A stretch of 64,000 nucleotides of DNA from Ndongobacter massiliensis. Lineage in GTDB: Bacteria > Bacillota > Clostridia > Tissierellales > Peptoniphilaceae. Location of the stretch: positions 496,001 to 560,000 of the forward strand of contig NZ_LT635480.1 of assembly GCF_900120375.1 (NCBI RefSeq). The letters run 5' to 3'. The notes under the pieces were generated by a model. It was not told the origin of the DNA. It saw only the letters and a program-made list of their open reading frames with translations, and ran no database searches. Of this stretch, positions 24,985-33,582 are shown in pieces (position 1 is the stretch's first letter; each line of letters opens with the position of its first letter). The position numbers and the translations under genes are program-made.

Positions 24985-25683
24985 TTGAAGAAACTGATTA
25001 TTATGGATTTTGACGGCTTGATGGTGGATTCGGAAGTGGCCGCATTCGAAGTTTGCCGCGAAATCCTAAAAAGAGATTATGATTTTGAGCTGTCTCTTTC
25101 CGATCACCTCATCTGCGTAGGTTCCAATACCGCGGTGCTGTGCGCCCATCTCCGGAAAAAATACGGCTTACCGGTCGATCCAACGTCTTTTTCCAAAAAT
25201 GTGCAGTGCGAAGCGCGGCGGCGCGCCTGGAATTTGCCGCTGCTGCCGGGTGTGGGCGATTTTATTGAAAAAGCCCGGAAAATGGCGCATTTAGCCCTGT
25301 GCACCTCCTCCAAACGCGCAAAAATGGAGGCATTTCTTCCTCATTTGGGGCTGGCGGATGTCTTCGATTGGGTGGTGACGCAGGAGGATGTCGAACGCAT
25401 CAAGCCGCATCCCGATCCGTATTGTAAGGTGCTGCAGTGGGCAGAAGTCGAGCCGTCGGAAGCATTGATTTTGGAGGATTCGCACAACGGTTTGCAGGCG
25501 GGAAACGCGGCGAGTATCGATGTGTACATCGTGCCCAATGCGATTACCCGGTACAGTGATTTCCGGGGCGCCAAAGCTGTACTTTCCTGCATCGCAGACT
25601 TTCCGTGGCACGCCGTATCTTTTGCGGAGAAAACGCCGGGAAAGGAAGCATTTTCGAATAAACGCGGAAAATTATTTCAGTAA
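24985..25683 (+). CDS. HAD-superfamily phosphatase/phosphomutase (beta-phosphoglucomutase type)
   Basis: 232 residues with all four HAD motifs: nucleophile and acid in MDFDGLMVDSE at residues 6-16, CTSSKRAK near 108, the Lys of RIKPHPDPY near 143 and LEDSHNGLQAG near 166. The cap domain sits between the first two. Enzymes of this kind hydrolyse or move phosphate on small sugars. A TTG at 24985 (LKKLIIMDFDG) behind GAAAGGGG is preferred to an ATG at 24928, which would add a 19-residue non-homologous leader. Its location between regulator and TRAP genes suggests it handles an intermediate of the same pathway. Confidence 0.85.
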   Translation: MKKLIIMDFDGLMVDSEVAAFEVCREILKRDYDFELSLSDHLICVGSNTAVLCAHLRKKYGLPVDPTSFSKNVQCEARRRAWNLPLLPGVGDFIEKARKMAHLALCTSSKRAKMEAFLPHLGLADVFDWVVTQEDVERIKPHPDPYCKVLQWAEVEPSEALILEDSHNGLQAGNAASIDVYIVPNAITRYSDFRGAKAVLSCIADFPWHAVSFAEKTPGKEAFSNKRGKLFQ

Positions 25684-25799
25684 GTCGGCCACGTACATCG
25701 CGAACATTCCTGCAGCAAAAGGGAGCAGCAGTTCCCGTCGTTCCATCGGCAGAGGGTGTTTGCAAAAAAATGAACAAAGAAAGTTGAAGGGAGCAACGT

Positions 25800-26813
25800 A
25801 TGCATCAGAAGAGCAGGGGAGTCAGGCGCAAATTCGGCCGTATTTTGGTACCGTTTTTATGCCTGTTTTTTATTCTCAGCGGTTGTCGTCCGAGTGTGGA
25901 GACAAGCGGCATCACCATTCGCGTCGGCCACGTCTTGGCGCCGACGCATCCGTACAATTTAGGTTTACTTAAATTTGCGGAATTGGTTGAAGAAAAAACC
26001 GATGGAAAAGTCAAGGTGGATGTTTTTCACAGTTCCCAGTTGGGCAACGAGCGCGACATGGTCGAAGGATTGCAGTTGGGGACCTTGGAAATGGCACTGA
26101 TTTCCACTGCACCGCTGTCCAGTTTTACGACGGACTTTTTAGTATTTGATTTGCCCTTTATTTTCAAAGATGCGCCGCACGCGCGCGAAGTGTTGGATGG
26201 ACCCATTGGAGATCGCCTGTTTGCTACACTGAAAGACCAGATGGTCATTGGGCTTGCCTATTGGGAAAACGGCTTTCGCAGTGTGACCAATAATGCGCGT
26301 CCGATTGAAACTCCGGCGGACCTGGCGGGACTCAAGATTCGCACCATGGAGAACCCGGTCCATATGGACAGCTTCAGCGCGCTGGGCGCGGCACCGACGC
26401 CGATGGCATTTGGGGAGCTGTTTACGGCGTTGCAGCAAAAGACCATCGACGGGCAGGAAAATCCGCTGCCGATTGTCGACACGTCGAAATTTTATGAGGT
26501 GCAGAAGTATCTATCCTTGACGGAACATTTTTATGCGCCGGCACCGCTGTTAGTCAGCGAAGATTTCTTTGAAAAACTTCCGGAAGACATTCAAAAAGCC
26601 ATTCAGGAGGCCGCCTATGAAGCGCGCGATTACGAGCGTGCGCAAATTGATGAGATGAACGCGCGCCTGTTAACGGAACTGGAAGATCGCGGCATGGAGA
26701 TCAACGCCCCGGACAAGGCACCCTTTATTGAAGCGGTGCAGAGCGTATATCAAAAATACACCGGGCTCATTCCGGCCGACCTCATTCAAGATGTAATCGA
26801 TGCACAGAAATAG
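25800..26813 (+). CDS. dctP: TRAP transporter substrate-binding lipoprotein (DctP family)
   Basis: 337 residues. Lipobox FILSGC near residue 29, then a DctP fold: IRVGHVLAPTHPYNLGLLKFAELVEEKT, GNERDMVEGLQLGTLEMAL, LPFIF, and the family arginine that grips the substrate carboxylate in LKIRTMENPVH near 180. QQKTIDGQENPLPIV follows. TRAP binding proteins deliver organic acids (C4-dicarboxylates, sialic acid, hydroxy acids). The Arg suggests a carboxylated substrate here too. AGGGAG precedes the ATG. It is the first of three co-transcribed TRAP genes. Confidence 0.94.
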   Translation: MHQKSRGVRRKFGRILVPFLCLFFILSGCRPSVETSGITIRVGHVLAPTHPYNLGLLKFAELVEEKTDGKVKVDVFHSSQLGNERDMVEGLQLGTLEMALISTAPLSSFTTDFLVFDLPFIFKDAPHAREVLDGPIGDRLFATLKDQMVIGLAYWENGFRSVTNNARPIETPADLAGLKIRTMENPVHMDSFSALGAAPTPMAFGELFTALQQKTIDGQENPLPIVDTSKFYEVQKYLSLTEHFYAPAPLLVSEDFFEKLPEDIQKAIQEAAYEARDYERAQIDEMNARLLTELEDRGMEINAPDKAPFIEAVQSVYQKYTGLIPADLIQDVIDAQK

Positions 26814-26822
26814 GAGGAAAGC

Positions 26823-27341
26823 ATGAAAAAAGCATTTCGATGGCTCGATAAATTGGAAGAGGGCATTCTGATTTTGATGATGGCCATTATGACCATTGCC
26901 ATTGTGACGCAGGTGGTTTCGCGCGTCGTCTTTCACAACTCTCTCGCATGGACGGAAGAGATCGCCCGTTACATCCTCGTCTGGGTGACCTTTGTCGGCG
27001 CCAGTCTCGGTGTCCGCAAAGGCGCGCACATCGGCGTGGAAGCCTTCACCGGAAAATTGCCCGCGCGTACGCAGAAAACCGTGCAGCGCGTGATGTACTT
27101 GATCTGCACCTTTTTCTGCTTGGTCACGAGCTTGTCCAGCATCCGCATTTTGTTGCTGCAGGCGAAAACCGGACAGGTGTCCGCCGCCGTGCAGATTCCG
27201 ATGTGGCTGCCGTACCTAGGCGTCACGGTGGGCGTGTTTATGATGGCGGTACGCTTTTTGGAGGCATTTGCGCAGACTTTTGAAAAAGGCGGAGTAAACG
27301 ACACGGAAGCACCCGCGATGGAAAAGGAAGGGGTTCACTAA
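26823..27341 (+). CDS. dctQ: TRAP transporter small membrane subunit (DctQ family)
   Basis: 172 residues with four predicted membrane helices. The family marker WTEEIARYILVWVTFVGASLGVRKGAHIGVE is at residues 42-72. The subunit partners with DctM in the Na+-driven carrier. Its stop codon shares one base with the start of dctM (TAATG), indicating coupled translation. Confidence 0.93.
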   Translation: MKKAFRWLDKLEEGILILMMAIMTIAIVTQVVSRVVFHNSLAWTEEIARYILVWVTFVGASLGVRKGAHIGVEAFTGKLPARTQKTVQRVMYLICTFFCLVTSLSSIRILLLQAKTGQVSAAVQIPMWLPYLGVTVGVFMMAVRFLEAFAQTFEKGGVNDTEAPAMEKEGVH

Positions 27342-28624
27342 TGGCAAGTATTCTGTTTTTAGGTTTTATTGTACTGGTCGTGATCGGCACCCCGATTGCC
27401 ATCAGTTTGGGTCTGGCATCCATGGTTGCCGTGTGGTTTAAGACGGCAATTCCTCTTGTACTCGTGCCGCAGCGCATGTTTACCGCAGCCGATTCATTTC
27501 CACTGATGGCGATCCCGTTCTTCATGCTCGCCGGTGCACTCATGGAATCAGGTGGCATTTCGCGCCGACTGATTAACCTGGCAAATGCCCTTGTGGGCCA
27601 TGTCCGCGGCGGACTTGCCATGGTAGGCGTTTTGACCTGTATGTTCTTTGCCGCTATTTCCGGTTCCGGTCCGGCAACGGTTGCTGCGGTCGGTTCCATG
27701 ATGATTCCGTCTATGGTACGCGCCGGATATGATGAATCTTTCGCATCCGCCATTATGGCAATTTCCGGTTCCATCGGCATTGTCATTCCGCCCAGCATCC
27801 CCATGGTCACCTATGGTGTCGTCGCAGGCGCATCGGTCGGAGCGCTCTTTATGGGCGGATTTATCCCGGGCATCCTGATCGGCGTGGGTCTGATGATCTA
27901 TGCACATTTTGTGTCCAAGAAGCGCGGGTATGGTGTCAGTGACGCGAAGTTCAGCGCCTCCGCACTGGGCAAAGCATTTTTGGACGCCATCTGGGCGATT
28001 CTCATGCCGGTCATCATTTTGGGCGGCATTTACGGCGGATTTTTCACGCCAACCGAAGCGGCCGCCGTCGCCGTTGCATACGGCTTCATCGTGGGCTTTT
28101 TCGTCTACAAAGAACTGAAATTCAAAGACTTGGCGACAATTTTTGTCAATGCTGCGGTCAGCACGGCAACGGTTATGCTGATTATTGCCGCCGCTTCCGT
28201 ATTCGGCTGGATTTTGACGAGTGAACGCATTCCGGACGCCGTCGCCAACGCCTTTATCTCGATCACTCAGAGTCCATACGTCTTCATGGTCCTGATCAAC
28301 ATTCTGCTGCTCATTGTCGGTACCTTCATGGAAACCAACGCAGCCATTATCATTCTCGCTCCGATTTTCCTGCCATTGGTGCAGAGTTTGGGCATCAACC
28401 CGGTCGCTTTCGGTGTCGTCATGGTCTGCAACTTGGCAGTTGGCATGGTTACACCGCCGCTGGGCGTCAATCTCTTCGTCGCCTGTGGTATTCGCAAGAA
28501 TATGACCATAGAAAAGATCAGTGGCGCGGTGTTGCCGATGATTGCCATCAATGTGGCGGTTATTCTGCTTCTCTCATTCCTCCCGCAGTTGATTACTTTC
28601 CTGCCGGATCTCTTGTTGAAGTAA
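27341..28624 (+). CDS. dctM: TRAP transporter large permease (DctM family)
   Basis: 427 residues, about twelve hydrophobic helices. Typical DctM sequences are present: FPLMAIPFFMLAGALMESGGIS, AISGSGPATVAAVGS, GIVIPPSIPMV and FTPTEAAAVAVAYG. It forms the substrate path of a secondary transporter fed by the DctP lipoprotein. Starts inside the dctQ stop codon; the LarA-family gene follows after 10 bases. Confidence 0.95.
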   Translation: MASILFLGFIVLVVIGTPIAISLGLASMVAVWFKTAIPLVLVPQRMFTAADSFPLMAIPFFMLAGALMESGGISRRLINLANALVGHVRGGLAMVGVLTCMFFAAISGSGPATVAAVGSMMIPSMVRAGYDESFASAIMAISGSIGIVIPPSIPMVTYGVVAGASVGALFMGGFIPGILIGVGLMIYAHFVSKKRGYGVSDAKFSASALGKAFLDAIWAILMPVIILGGIYGGFFTPTEAAAVAVAYGFIVGFFVYKELKFKDLATIFVNAAVSTATVMLIIAAASVFGWILTSERIPDAVANAFISITQSPYVFMVLINILLLIVGTFMETNAAIIILAPIFLPLVQSLGINPVAFGVVMVCNLAVGMVTPPLGVNLFVACGIRKNMTIEKISGAVLPMIAINVAVILLLSFLPQLITFLPDLLLK

Positions 28625-28634
28625 GGAGGCATTT

Positions 28635-29903
28635 ATGTATCAGAGTCGTTGCCCAATCGAAGAAATCCCGATGTATCGCATTCGGCAGCAATTTCCCACC
28701 GATTCCATTGCGGATGTGCGCGCGGAAACTCTGTCGAAACTGCGCAAATTCGGACTGCAAGATCGCGTAAAGCCCGGCATGACACTTGCCATAACGGCGG
28801 GCAGTCGTGGCATTTCCAAGATTGATGTCATTTTGCGTGCCGTCTGCGACTTTTTGAAGGAAGCCGGCGCGAAACCCTTTATCGTTCCCGCCATGGGCAG
28901 CCATGGCGGAGCGACCAATGAAGGACAGTTGCACGTTCTGCACGAGTTAGGTATTACCGAAAAAACCATGGACGTGCCGATTTGCGCTTCCATGGAATGT
29001 GAACTGTTGGGTCATACGGAAAACGGCATGCCCGTGTATTTTGATAAAATCGCCTACGAGGCAGACGGGGTCATTGTCGTCAATCGCATCAAACCGCATA
29101 CGGATTTCGTCGGCACCATCGAAAGCGGACTGACGAAAATGATGGCGATCGGGTTGGGCAATGAACTCGGCTGCTCAACCATGCACGCCTGGGGGCTGGG
29201 GAAGAGTATTCCCGTTTCGGCCCGCCTTTCCAAACAAAAGGTGAACATTGTTTGCGGTCTGGGAATTTTGGAGAACTCTCGCGATGAGACGTACCGGCTG
29301 GAACCGGTGTCACCGGAGCACTTCGAGGAAGAGGAACACGTTCTATTGGAAGAGGCGAAACGCTTGGTACCGCGCCTGCCGGTGGAAGAATTGGATGTGC
29401 TCGTGGTGAACGAAATGGGTAAAATGTTCAGTGGAACGGGCATGGACACCAAGATTATCGGGCGGATGCGCGTGCCGGGCGAGAAGGAGCCAGAGAGCCC
29501 ACGCATTAAGCAACTGGCAGTTTTGAATTTGGCGTCAAACTCCTACGGCAATGCGCTTGGTATCGGCTTGGCGGATGTCACGACGCAAAAGCTGGCGGAT
29601 GCGGTTGATTGGAAAGCAACGTATGCCAATATCATCCCCACGACCTATCTGGAGCGCGGAAAGCTTCCCGTCACGCTGCCGAACGACCAACAGGCGATTA
29701 CAATTGCGCTCAACGGGGCGCACGCGATCGATCCGCACAAGGTACGGCTTGCCGTGGTGAAAAATACCTTACAGTTGCAGGAAATGTGGGTTTCCGAAGC
29801 AGTACGCGCCGAGTTGGCACCCGGAAAGGCGGAAGTGTTGGAGGAAACGCGCTTGTCATTTGATGAAATGGGGAATTTGTGTCTCGGAAAGGAGTCACTA
29901 TGA
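28635..29903 (+). CDS. LarA-family nickel-pincer racemase/epimerase homologue (DUF2088)
   Basis: 422 residues. LarA interconverts lactate enantiomers with a Ni-pincer nucleotide attached to Lys and held by histidines. The corresponding residues are visible: His90 (MGSHGGATNEGQ), His155 (IKPHTDF), Lys168 (SGLTKMMAIG) and His184 (STMHAWG). The Lys-His spacing of 16 equals that in L. plantarum LarA. LarA homologues act on several 2-hydroxyacids, so lactate should not be assumed. The TRAP transporter directly upstream probably brings in the substrate. LarB, LarC and LarE, needed to make the cofactor, are not in this window. AAGGAGG lies 7 bases before the ATG. Confidence 0.88.
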   Translation: MYQSRCPIEEIPMYRIRQQFPTDSIADVRAETLSKLRKFGLQDRVKPGMTLAITAGSRGISKIDVILRAVCDFLKEAGAKPFIVPAMGSHGGATNEGQLHVLHELGITEKTMDVPICASMECELLGHTENGMPVYFDKIAYEADGVIVVNRIKPHTDFVGTIESGLTKMMAIGLGNELGCSTMHAWGLGKSIPVSARLSKQKVNIVCGLGILENSRDETYRLEPVSPEHFEEEEHVLLEEAKRLVPRLPVEELDVLVVNEMGKMFSGTGMDTKIIGRMRVPGEKEPESPRIKQLAVLNLASNSYGNALGIGLADVTTQKLADAVDWKATYANIIPTTYLERGKLPVTLPNDQQAITIALNGAHAIDPHKVRLAVVKNTLQLQEMWVSEAVRAELAPGKAEVLEETRLSFDEMGNLCLGKESL

Positions 29904-30280
29904 AATGGATGCACACAAAGCTGCCCGAGTTTTTGAAAAAACTGAAGGTGGCGGCAACGTCGTATGTGGGTGAAAAAAATTATAAAATTGAAGGACTGGA
30001 AAATCTGAAATCGGCAAAAATGCAATCGCTGCGCACGGGACGTATCGAAGAGGCGATTGAAGAGCTGGCACGTGCGGAAGGCACCGGACGCATTGAAGTA
30101 TCCGTGATTCCGCGAGTACCGGAAACGATGCATACGATTTGTATCAAGTCCTACGACAAGAACGGCGCACCCAAAAAGGCGATCTTGGAAGTCATCAATA
30201 TTATTCATCCGACGGAAGAAGTTGAAACGATGGGCTTCGAGGACATTGAGGATCGCCGTCCTGCGCTCGGTAAACATTGA
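29900..30280 (+). CDS. Conserved-looking 126-residue protein of the LarA operon, unknown function
   Basis: Starts on the ATGA overlap with the LarA-family gene, so it is translationally coupled. A predicted helical, Lys-rich N-terminal third (LPEFLKKLKVAATSYVG) is followed by a mixed alpha/beta part (GRIEVSVIPRVPETMHTICIKSYDKNG, AILEVINIIHPTEEVE). No cysteines, no membrane segment, no motif I know. An accessory subunit or small enzyme of the pathway is possible but unproven. Confidence 0.75.
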   Translation: MKWMHTKLPEFLKKLKVAATSYVGEKNYKIEGLENLKSAKMQSLRTGRIEEAIEELARAEGTGRIEVSVIPRVPETMHTICIKSYDKNGAPKKAILEVINIIHPTEEVETMGFEDIEDRRPALGKH

Positions 30281-30290
30281 GGAGGAAAGC

Positions 30291-31337
30291 ATGAAAAAAA
30301 TACAGTATCGGCTGATCAAAGCCGGAGCGGGCCTCAATGGCATGGTGCCCCTGAATTTAGCATTGGTGGATAAGAAAGATCTGGACGCAGCGGGTGTCTC
30401 CGGGGATGCCATGATTCGCGCGATTGCTGCGGATTTGAAAGCGCCGGTTACGGTCAATATCTTTGACATGGATGCCGTTACTACAACCAGCGACGGCATT
30501 ATGGTGGAAGGCGCCATCGTCAAAATGGGCGCCGGCGATATGGGCAAAGTCCACAAAGAATTCGGAATTTTAGACATGGCCCCGATGGAAGTGACACCGG
30601 AGTTGATTGCGGAGGAACCGCATTTGAAACAGTGGACGGCTAATTTTGAAGGCCGTCGTCTGTTCCGCGGCCCGGATCCGGCGAAAAAGCTGATTCCGGT
30701 GCACAACGTGGTCATGACCGGCCGTGCGGTGAATAACAACTCGGCGACGGAGATGATGAATTCAGTGACGATGGAGGAGATTCTCTTTCCGATTTTGGGG
30801 CAACTGGAGCTCATGCGTGATCATGCTGTGGTCATGGGTCTGACCGGCGAAGTCATTTCGGTTGGCATCGGCATGACCGTAGCGGAAAAATTTGGTCGCG
30901 TATTTCCGACGCGTCAGTTTGGCGCGGGCGATACGGCGCACGGCTCCGGCGAATATGCCAAGACGCTGAAAAAATCGATCCCCATCATTGCGGCGACAAA
31001 AGCAGCGCTGGCGGAGAATTTCATCCGCGCGCTGGAAGCGGGTATGGTGCCGGGACGCGATATCGGTTGTTCGCCGGCCGTGCTGGCTGTGGCGCGGGAA
31101 ATGGGCGCTCCGGTCGATGTCGAAAATATTACGGCAGCGGCGCGCGAAGAATTGAAGAGCGTCGGTGTCGATGTGACCGAGTTTTCCGAGAAGCCGGCGC
31201 GTCGGTTGTCCAATGAGGAAATCATTGCGCAGGCGGATTCGATCATTCCGGGCATCGAAGGGATGCAGAAATTGGAAGCGGATGCTTTGGTTACGTCGAT
31301 GACGGTTTCAGTTGCCGAAGAGGAAGTGATGGCGTAA
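30291..31337 (+). CDS. 348-residue protein of the LarA operon, unknown enzyme
   Basis: Probably cytosolic, with no signal peptide. Gly-rich turns are seen at AGAGLNGMVPLNLAL, MVEGAIVKMGAGDMGKVHKEFGI and RQFGAGDTAHGSGEYAKTL, and an Ala-rich helix at IAATKAALAENFIRALEAGM. PHLKQWTANFEGRRLFRGPDPAKKLIPVHNVVMTGR contains several conserved-looking basic residues. I cannot place it in a family. The ATG at 30291 is preceded by GAGGAAAG; the longer frame from 30222 overlaps the upstream gene without a ribosome site. Its size and its place in the middle of the run suggest a core catalytic component. Confidence 0.75.
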   Translation: MKKIQYRLIKAGAGLNGMVPLNLALVDKKDLDAAGVSGDAMIRAIAADLKAPVTVNIFDMDAVTTTSDGIMVEGAIVKMGAGDMGKVHKEFGILDMAPMEVTPELIAEEPHLKQWTANFEGRRLFRGPDPAKKLIPVHNVVMTGRAVNNNSATEMMNSVTMEEILFPILGQLELMRDHAVVMGLTGEVISVGIGMTVAEKFGRVFPTRQFGAGDTAHGSGEYAKTLKKSIPIIAATKAALAENFIRALEAGMVPGRDIGCSPAVLAVAREMGAPVDVENITAAAREELKSVGVDVTEFSEKPARRLSNEEIIAQADSIIPGIEGMQKLEADALVTSMTVSVAEEEVMA

Positions 31338-31340
31338 TTT

Positions 31341-31694
31341 ATGAACGAAGCGATTATTGCCTACGTTGATAAATCCGTTGTAAAAATTCGGGGGCTTCAG
31401 GTAAAAGGCCTGAAGCCCTTCGAATTGGAAAAGAAGGTGGAGGAGCAGATCGACGGGCGCGTGCGCGTGATCGGCGTGACGGGCGAATCAATTGAGATGG
31501 ACATCTACGGTTTGGATCCCGAGGCAATTTATGCCAATGAAAAAGGTATTGTGCAGGCGCTATCTCTGACGGAGGGCATTGTGGCAAGCGATGTTGTGAA
31601 AATCGATCAAGCGGAAAAAATTGTTGAAGTCGATTATCGGGACATTCCGACCGGGGAGTACATCGGTTGCGCGCGGGAACGGTGGCTGCGATGA
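31341..31694 (+). CDS. 117-residue protein of the LarA operon, unknown function
   Basis: Begins 3 bases after the previous stop and overlaps the next gene by 4 bases. The N-terminal half alternates strands and charged helices (AIIAYVDKSVVKIRGLQVKGLKPFELEKKVEEQ). The tail has IVEVDYRDIPTGEYIGCARERW with a single Cys. There are no recognisable motifs. Strict overlap with neighbours argues for a fixed stoichiometric partner. Confidence 0.72.
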   Translation: MNEAIIAYVDKSVVKIRGLQVKGLKPFELEKKVEEQIDGRVRVIGVTGESIEMDIYGLDPEAIYANEKGIVQALSLTEGIVASDVVKIDQAEKIVEVDYRDIPTGEYIGCARERWLR

Positions 31695-32269
31695 AATGCT
31701 ATTTTCTGCCCACGGGCGATGAAATAGCCGACGGCATTGTCATTGATACGAATACACCGGCGATGTTGCAAATTCTTTTGGAACACGTACCGAGCGCGAC
31801 GGCGACTCGCCTGGCGCCGGTGCGCGACAGCGAGAAGGCCATTGCAGAAGCGTTGCGCCAAGCTGAAGGCGCGGATTTATTTTTTCTCATTGGGGGTTCG
31901 GGCGGCGGACATCGTTTTGATCCTACATTGGGCAAAGACTTTACCCACACGGCCCTTGCAGCGCAATTGAAATCTGCATCCTCTCATGCCGTTTTCGGGA
32001 AAAACGGTCACTTATGGACAAAACTGACAGCCGGCTTCTATGGGAATTGTTTGGTGGCAAATGTTCCCGGCCCGTACCGGGAAGCGGTTGCTGCGACGCG
32101 CGCTTTCTTTCAAGAGTGGGACGCGGCGCATTTGCATGGGGATCTGCAAGAAAACGAAAATGACCGCGCGGCGCTCGCCGAACGGATATCGAAAGCGATG
32201 ATTCAAGCGGTACTGGCGGAATATCCGACAAAAGAGGGTTTGCGATGCGAGAAGATTCCAAAAAATTAG
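31691..32269 (+). CDS. MoeA/CinA-like molybdopterin-binding-fold protein
   Basis: 192 residues. TGDEIADGIVIDTN at residues 7-20 and FFLIGGSGGGHRFD near 69-82 match the MoCF-binding fold shared by MoaB, MogA, the MoeA core and CinA. There are no other molybdenum-cofactor genes nearby, and the fold is known to be used for other nucleotide-like ligands. The start at 31691 overlaps the preceding stop (ATGA). In this operon it may handle a nucleotide-type cofactor, perhaps the pincer nucleotide, but that is conjecture. Confidence 0.7.
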   Translation: MKCYFLPTGDEIADGIVIDTNTPAMLQILLEHVPSATATRLAPVRDSEKAIAEALRQAEGADLFFLIGGSGGGHRFDPTLGKDFTHTALAAQLKSASSHAVFGKNGHLWTKLTAGFYGNCLVANVPGPYREAVAATRAFFQEWDAAHLHGDLQENENDRAALAERISKAMIQAVLAEYPTKEGLRCEKIPKN

Positions 32270-32892
32270 GCGGAGCTCTCTGCACCTTATCCCTTTCCAA
32301 CGCGACACTTGCTGCGGCAGTCCTATATCAAAAAGAGGCTGCAGAGAGTTCGGTCGGCTTTTTTCAGCACCGTTTCCGGGCGCTTGCGCCCATTTTTTCC
32401 AATCTTTCCCGGAACTGCGATGTAGTGGCCATCGACCAATGCCTTGAACGGGCGGCAGATCAATGGCACCCGTCCATTGTTGCCGTTGCCATGAGTGTCT
32501 ATGTACCGGGCGCAAGCGGTCCCACGGGGGGCATCCTCGGCTTTCCGGGGCACCCTTGGACACCCGCCGGGAAGTATATGGAAAAAGGTCCCCATGGGTT
32601 AAGTTTGAGCGGCATGCCGGGCGGTCCAGGTGTCCTTGTGGCGGGTGATTTTACGCACGCGAAGGGGCTATTCAGCCGGTGTGCTCTGCCGGATGGGCGG
32701 TTGCTTGCCGCAACAAAAATTGTCGATGCCATACAAAGAGAAGGTATTTCAACGGCCCTGTGGGTGACCGACGGCTGCGGCGCAAGCGCCGTGGGGCGAG
32801 TCGGCCTTTACGAACAGGGCAGAGTGGAAGAAATCAATCTTCGACAGTTACACGAACAGAGTGATCAAAAGAATCGCCGGCAGCCCAATTAG
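32245..32892 (+). CDS. 215-residue last gene of the LarA operon, unknown function
   Basis: It overlaps the previous gene by 25 bases and its 3' end overlaps the convergent ykoC gene by 45 bases. Gly/Pro-rich core: VAMSVYVPGASGPTGGILGFPGHPWTPAGKYMEKGPHGLSLSGMPGGPGVLVAGDF, then LWVTDGCGASAVGRVGLYEQG. No membrane segments or known motif. The two Gly-rich loops suggest a binding site for a phosphate or a nucleotide. Confidence 0.68.
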   Translation: MREDSKKLGGALCTLSLSNATLAAAVLYQKEAAESSVGFFQHRFRALAPIFSNLSRNCDVVAIDQCLERAADQWHPSIVAVAMSVYVPGASGPTGGILGFPGHPWTPAGKYMEKGPHGLSLSGMPGGPGVLVAGDFTHAKGLFSRCALPDGRLLAATKIVDAIQREGISTALWVTDGCGASAVGRVGLYEQGRVEEINLRQLHEQSDQKNRRQPN

Positions 32893-33582
32893 AAACGCAA
32901 TATCCCAAAATGTCCATCGGAATATGACCCAATTTGTACGCGGTCCCCGGTCCGTAAAGCCTTTTGAAATCATCGCCATGGCTAGGTAATCGGACCAGCG
33001 GACCGTTTTTACGAGCATAATTTTCAATACATGCAGCGATAGAGGAGAAAGATGGACGCCCCGCGCCGCCAAAGCGCGGCGCACCTTGGCGTATTCATCG
33101 CGCATTTTTGGCAAAATACTCCATGCCGCCATGACCGAATAGGCAAAGGTACGAGGCAGGTGCAGCTGCTGTTCATACGATTGGATGCAGGCGACGCGAT
33201 CCTGCAAAAAGGCAAAAACCATGCCGAGACCGCCGAAGGCAAGTGCGCGCGAAGAGAGGAGCAAGCCGGTGTAAAGGGCGGAATTCTGCCAATAGTCGGC
33301 GGAAAGCCCCAAACTGTCCGGACGGTGATAATAATAGCCGGTAAAAAACAGCGAAGCGCCCACAAAAAGTAACAGCAACAAAAATTTTCCATAGCTCTTT
33401 GTCGGACGGTGCAGCAGCACGGCGACTTGGCATAGAGCGAAAACCACTAGATTTAGGGTCCAGCGAAATTGAAACGCGAGCAGGATCGTTGAAAGAATCA
33501 GCCCGATACTTCTGGCAGAGGGGTTAATACCCCGCCAAAGGCGCTCAGAATTTTTTGGACAAGCTGGCGGCGTCGATTTCAT
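32848..33582 (-). CDS. ykoC: ECF transporter T component for a thiamine precursor (YkoC-like)
   Basis: A 244-residue membrane protein with about five helices. The two coupling-helix motifs of EcfT proteins, RRALAARG near 172 and AMISKGFTDRG near 208, connect the membrane part to the ATPases. It is the last gene of a riboswitch-controlled set. The start overlaps the ykoD stop by 38 bases, which is long but no later Met exists ahead of the first helix. Its own stop lies inside the convergent gene to 32892. Confidence 0.88.
   Translation of the reverse strand: MKSTPPACPKNSERLWRGINPSARSIGLILSTILLAFQFRWTLNLVVFALCQVAVLLHRPTKSYGKFLLLLLFVGASLFFTGYYYHRPDSLGLSADYWQNSALYTGLLLSSRALAFGGLGMVFAFLQDRVACIQSYEQQLHLPRTFAYSVMAAWSILPKMRDEYAKVRRALAARGVHLSPLSLHVLKIMLVKTVRWSDYLAMAMISKGFTDRGPRTNWVIFRWTFWDIAFLIGLPAILLITLFV

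Noticed and set aside
29645-30814. 389-codon antisense frame across the LarA and following genes
   Set aside because: It spans three well-supported genes with overlapping starts and stops and has no protein features.
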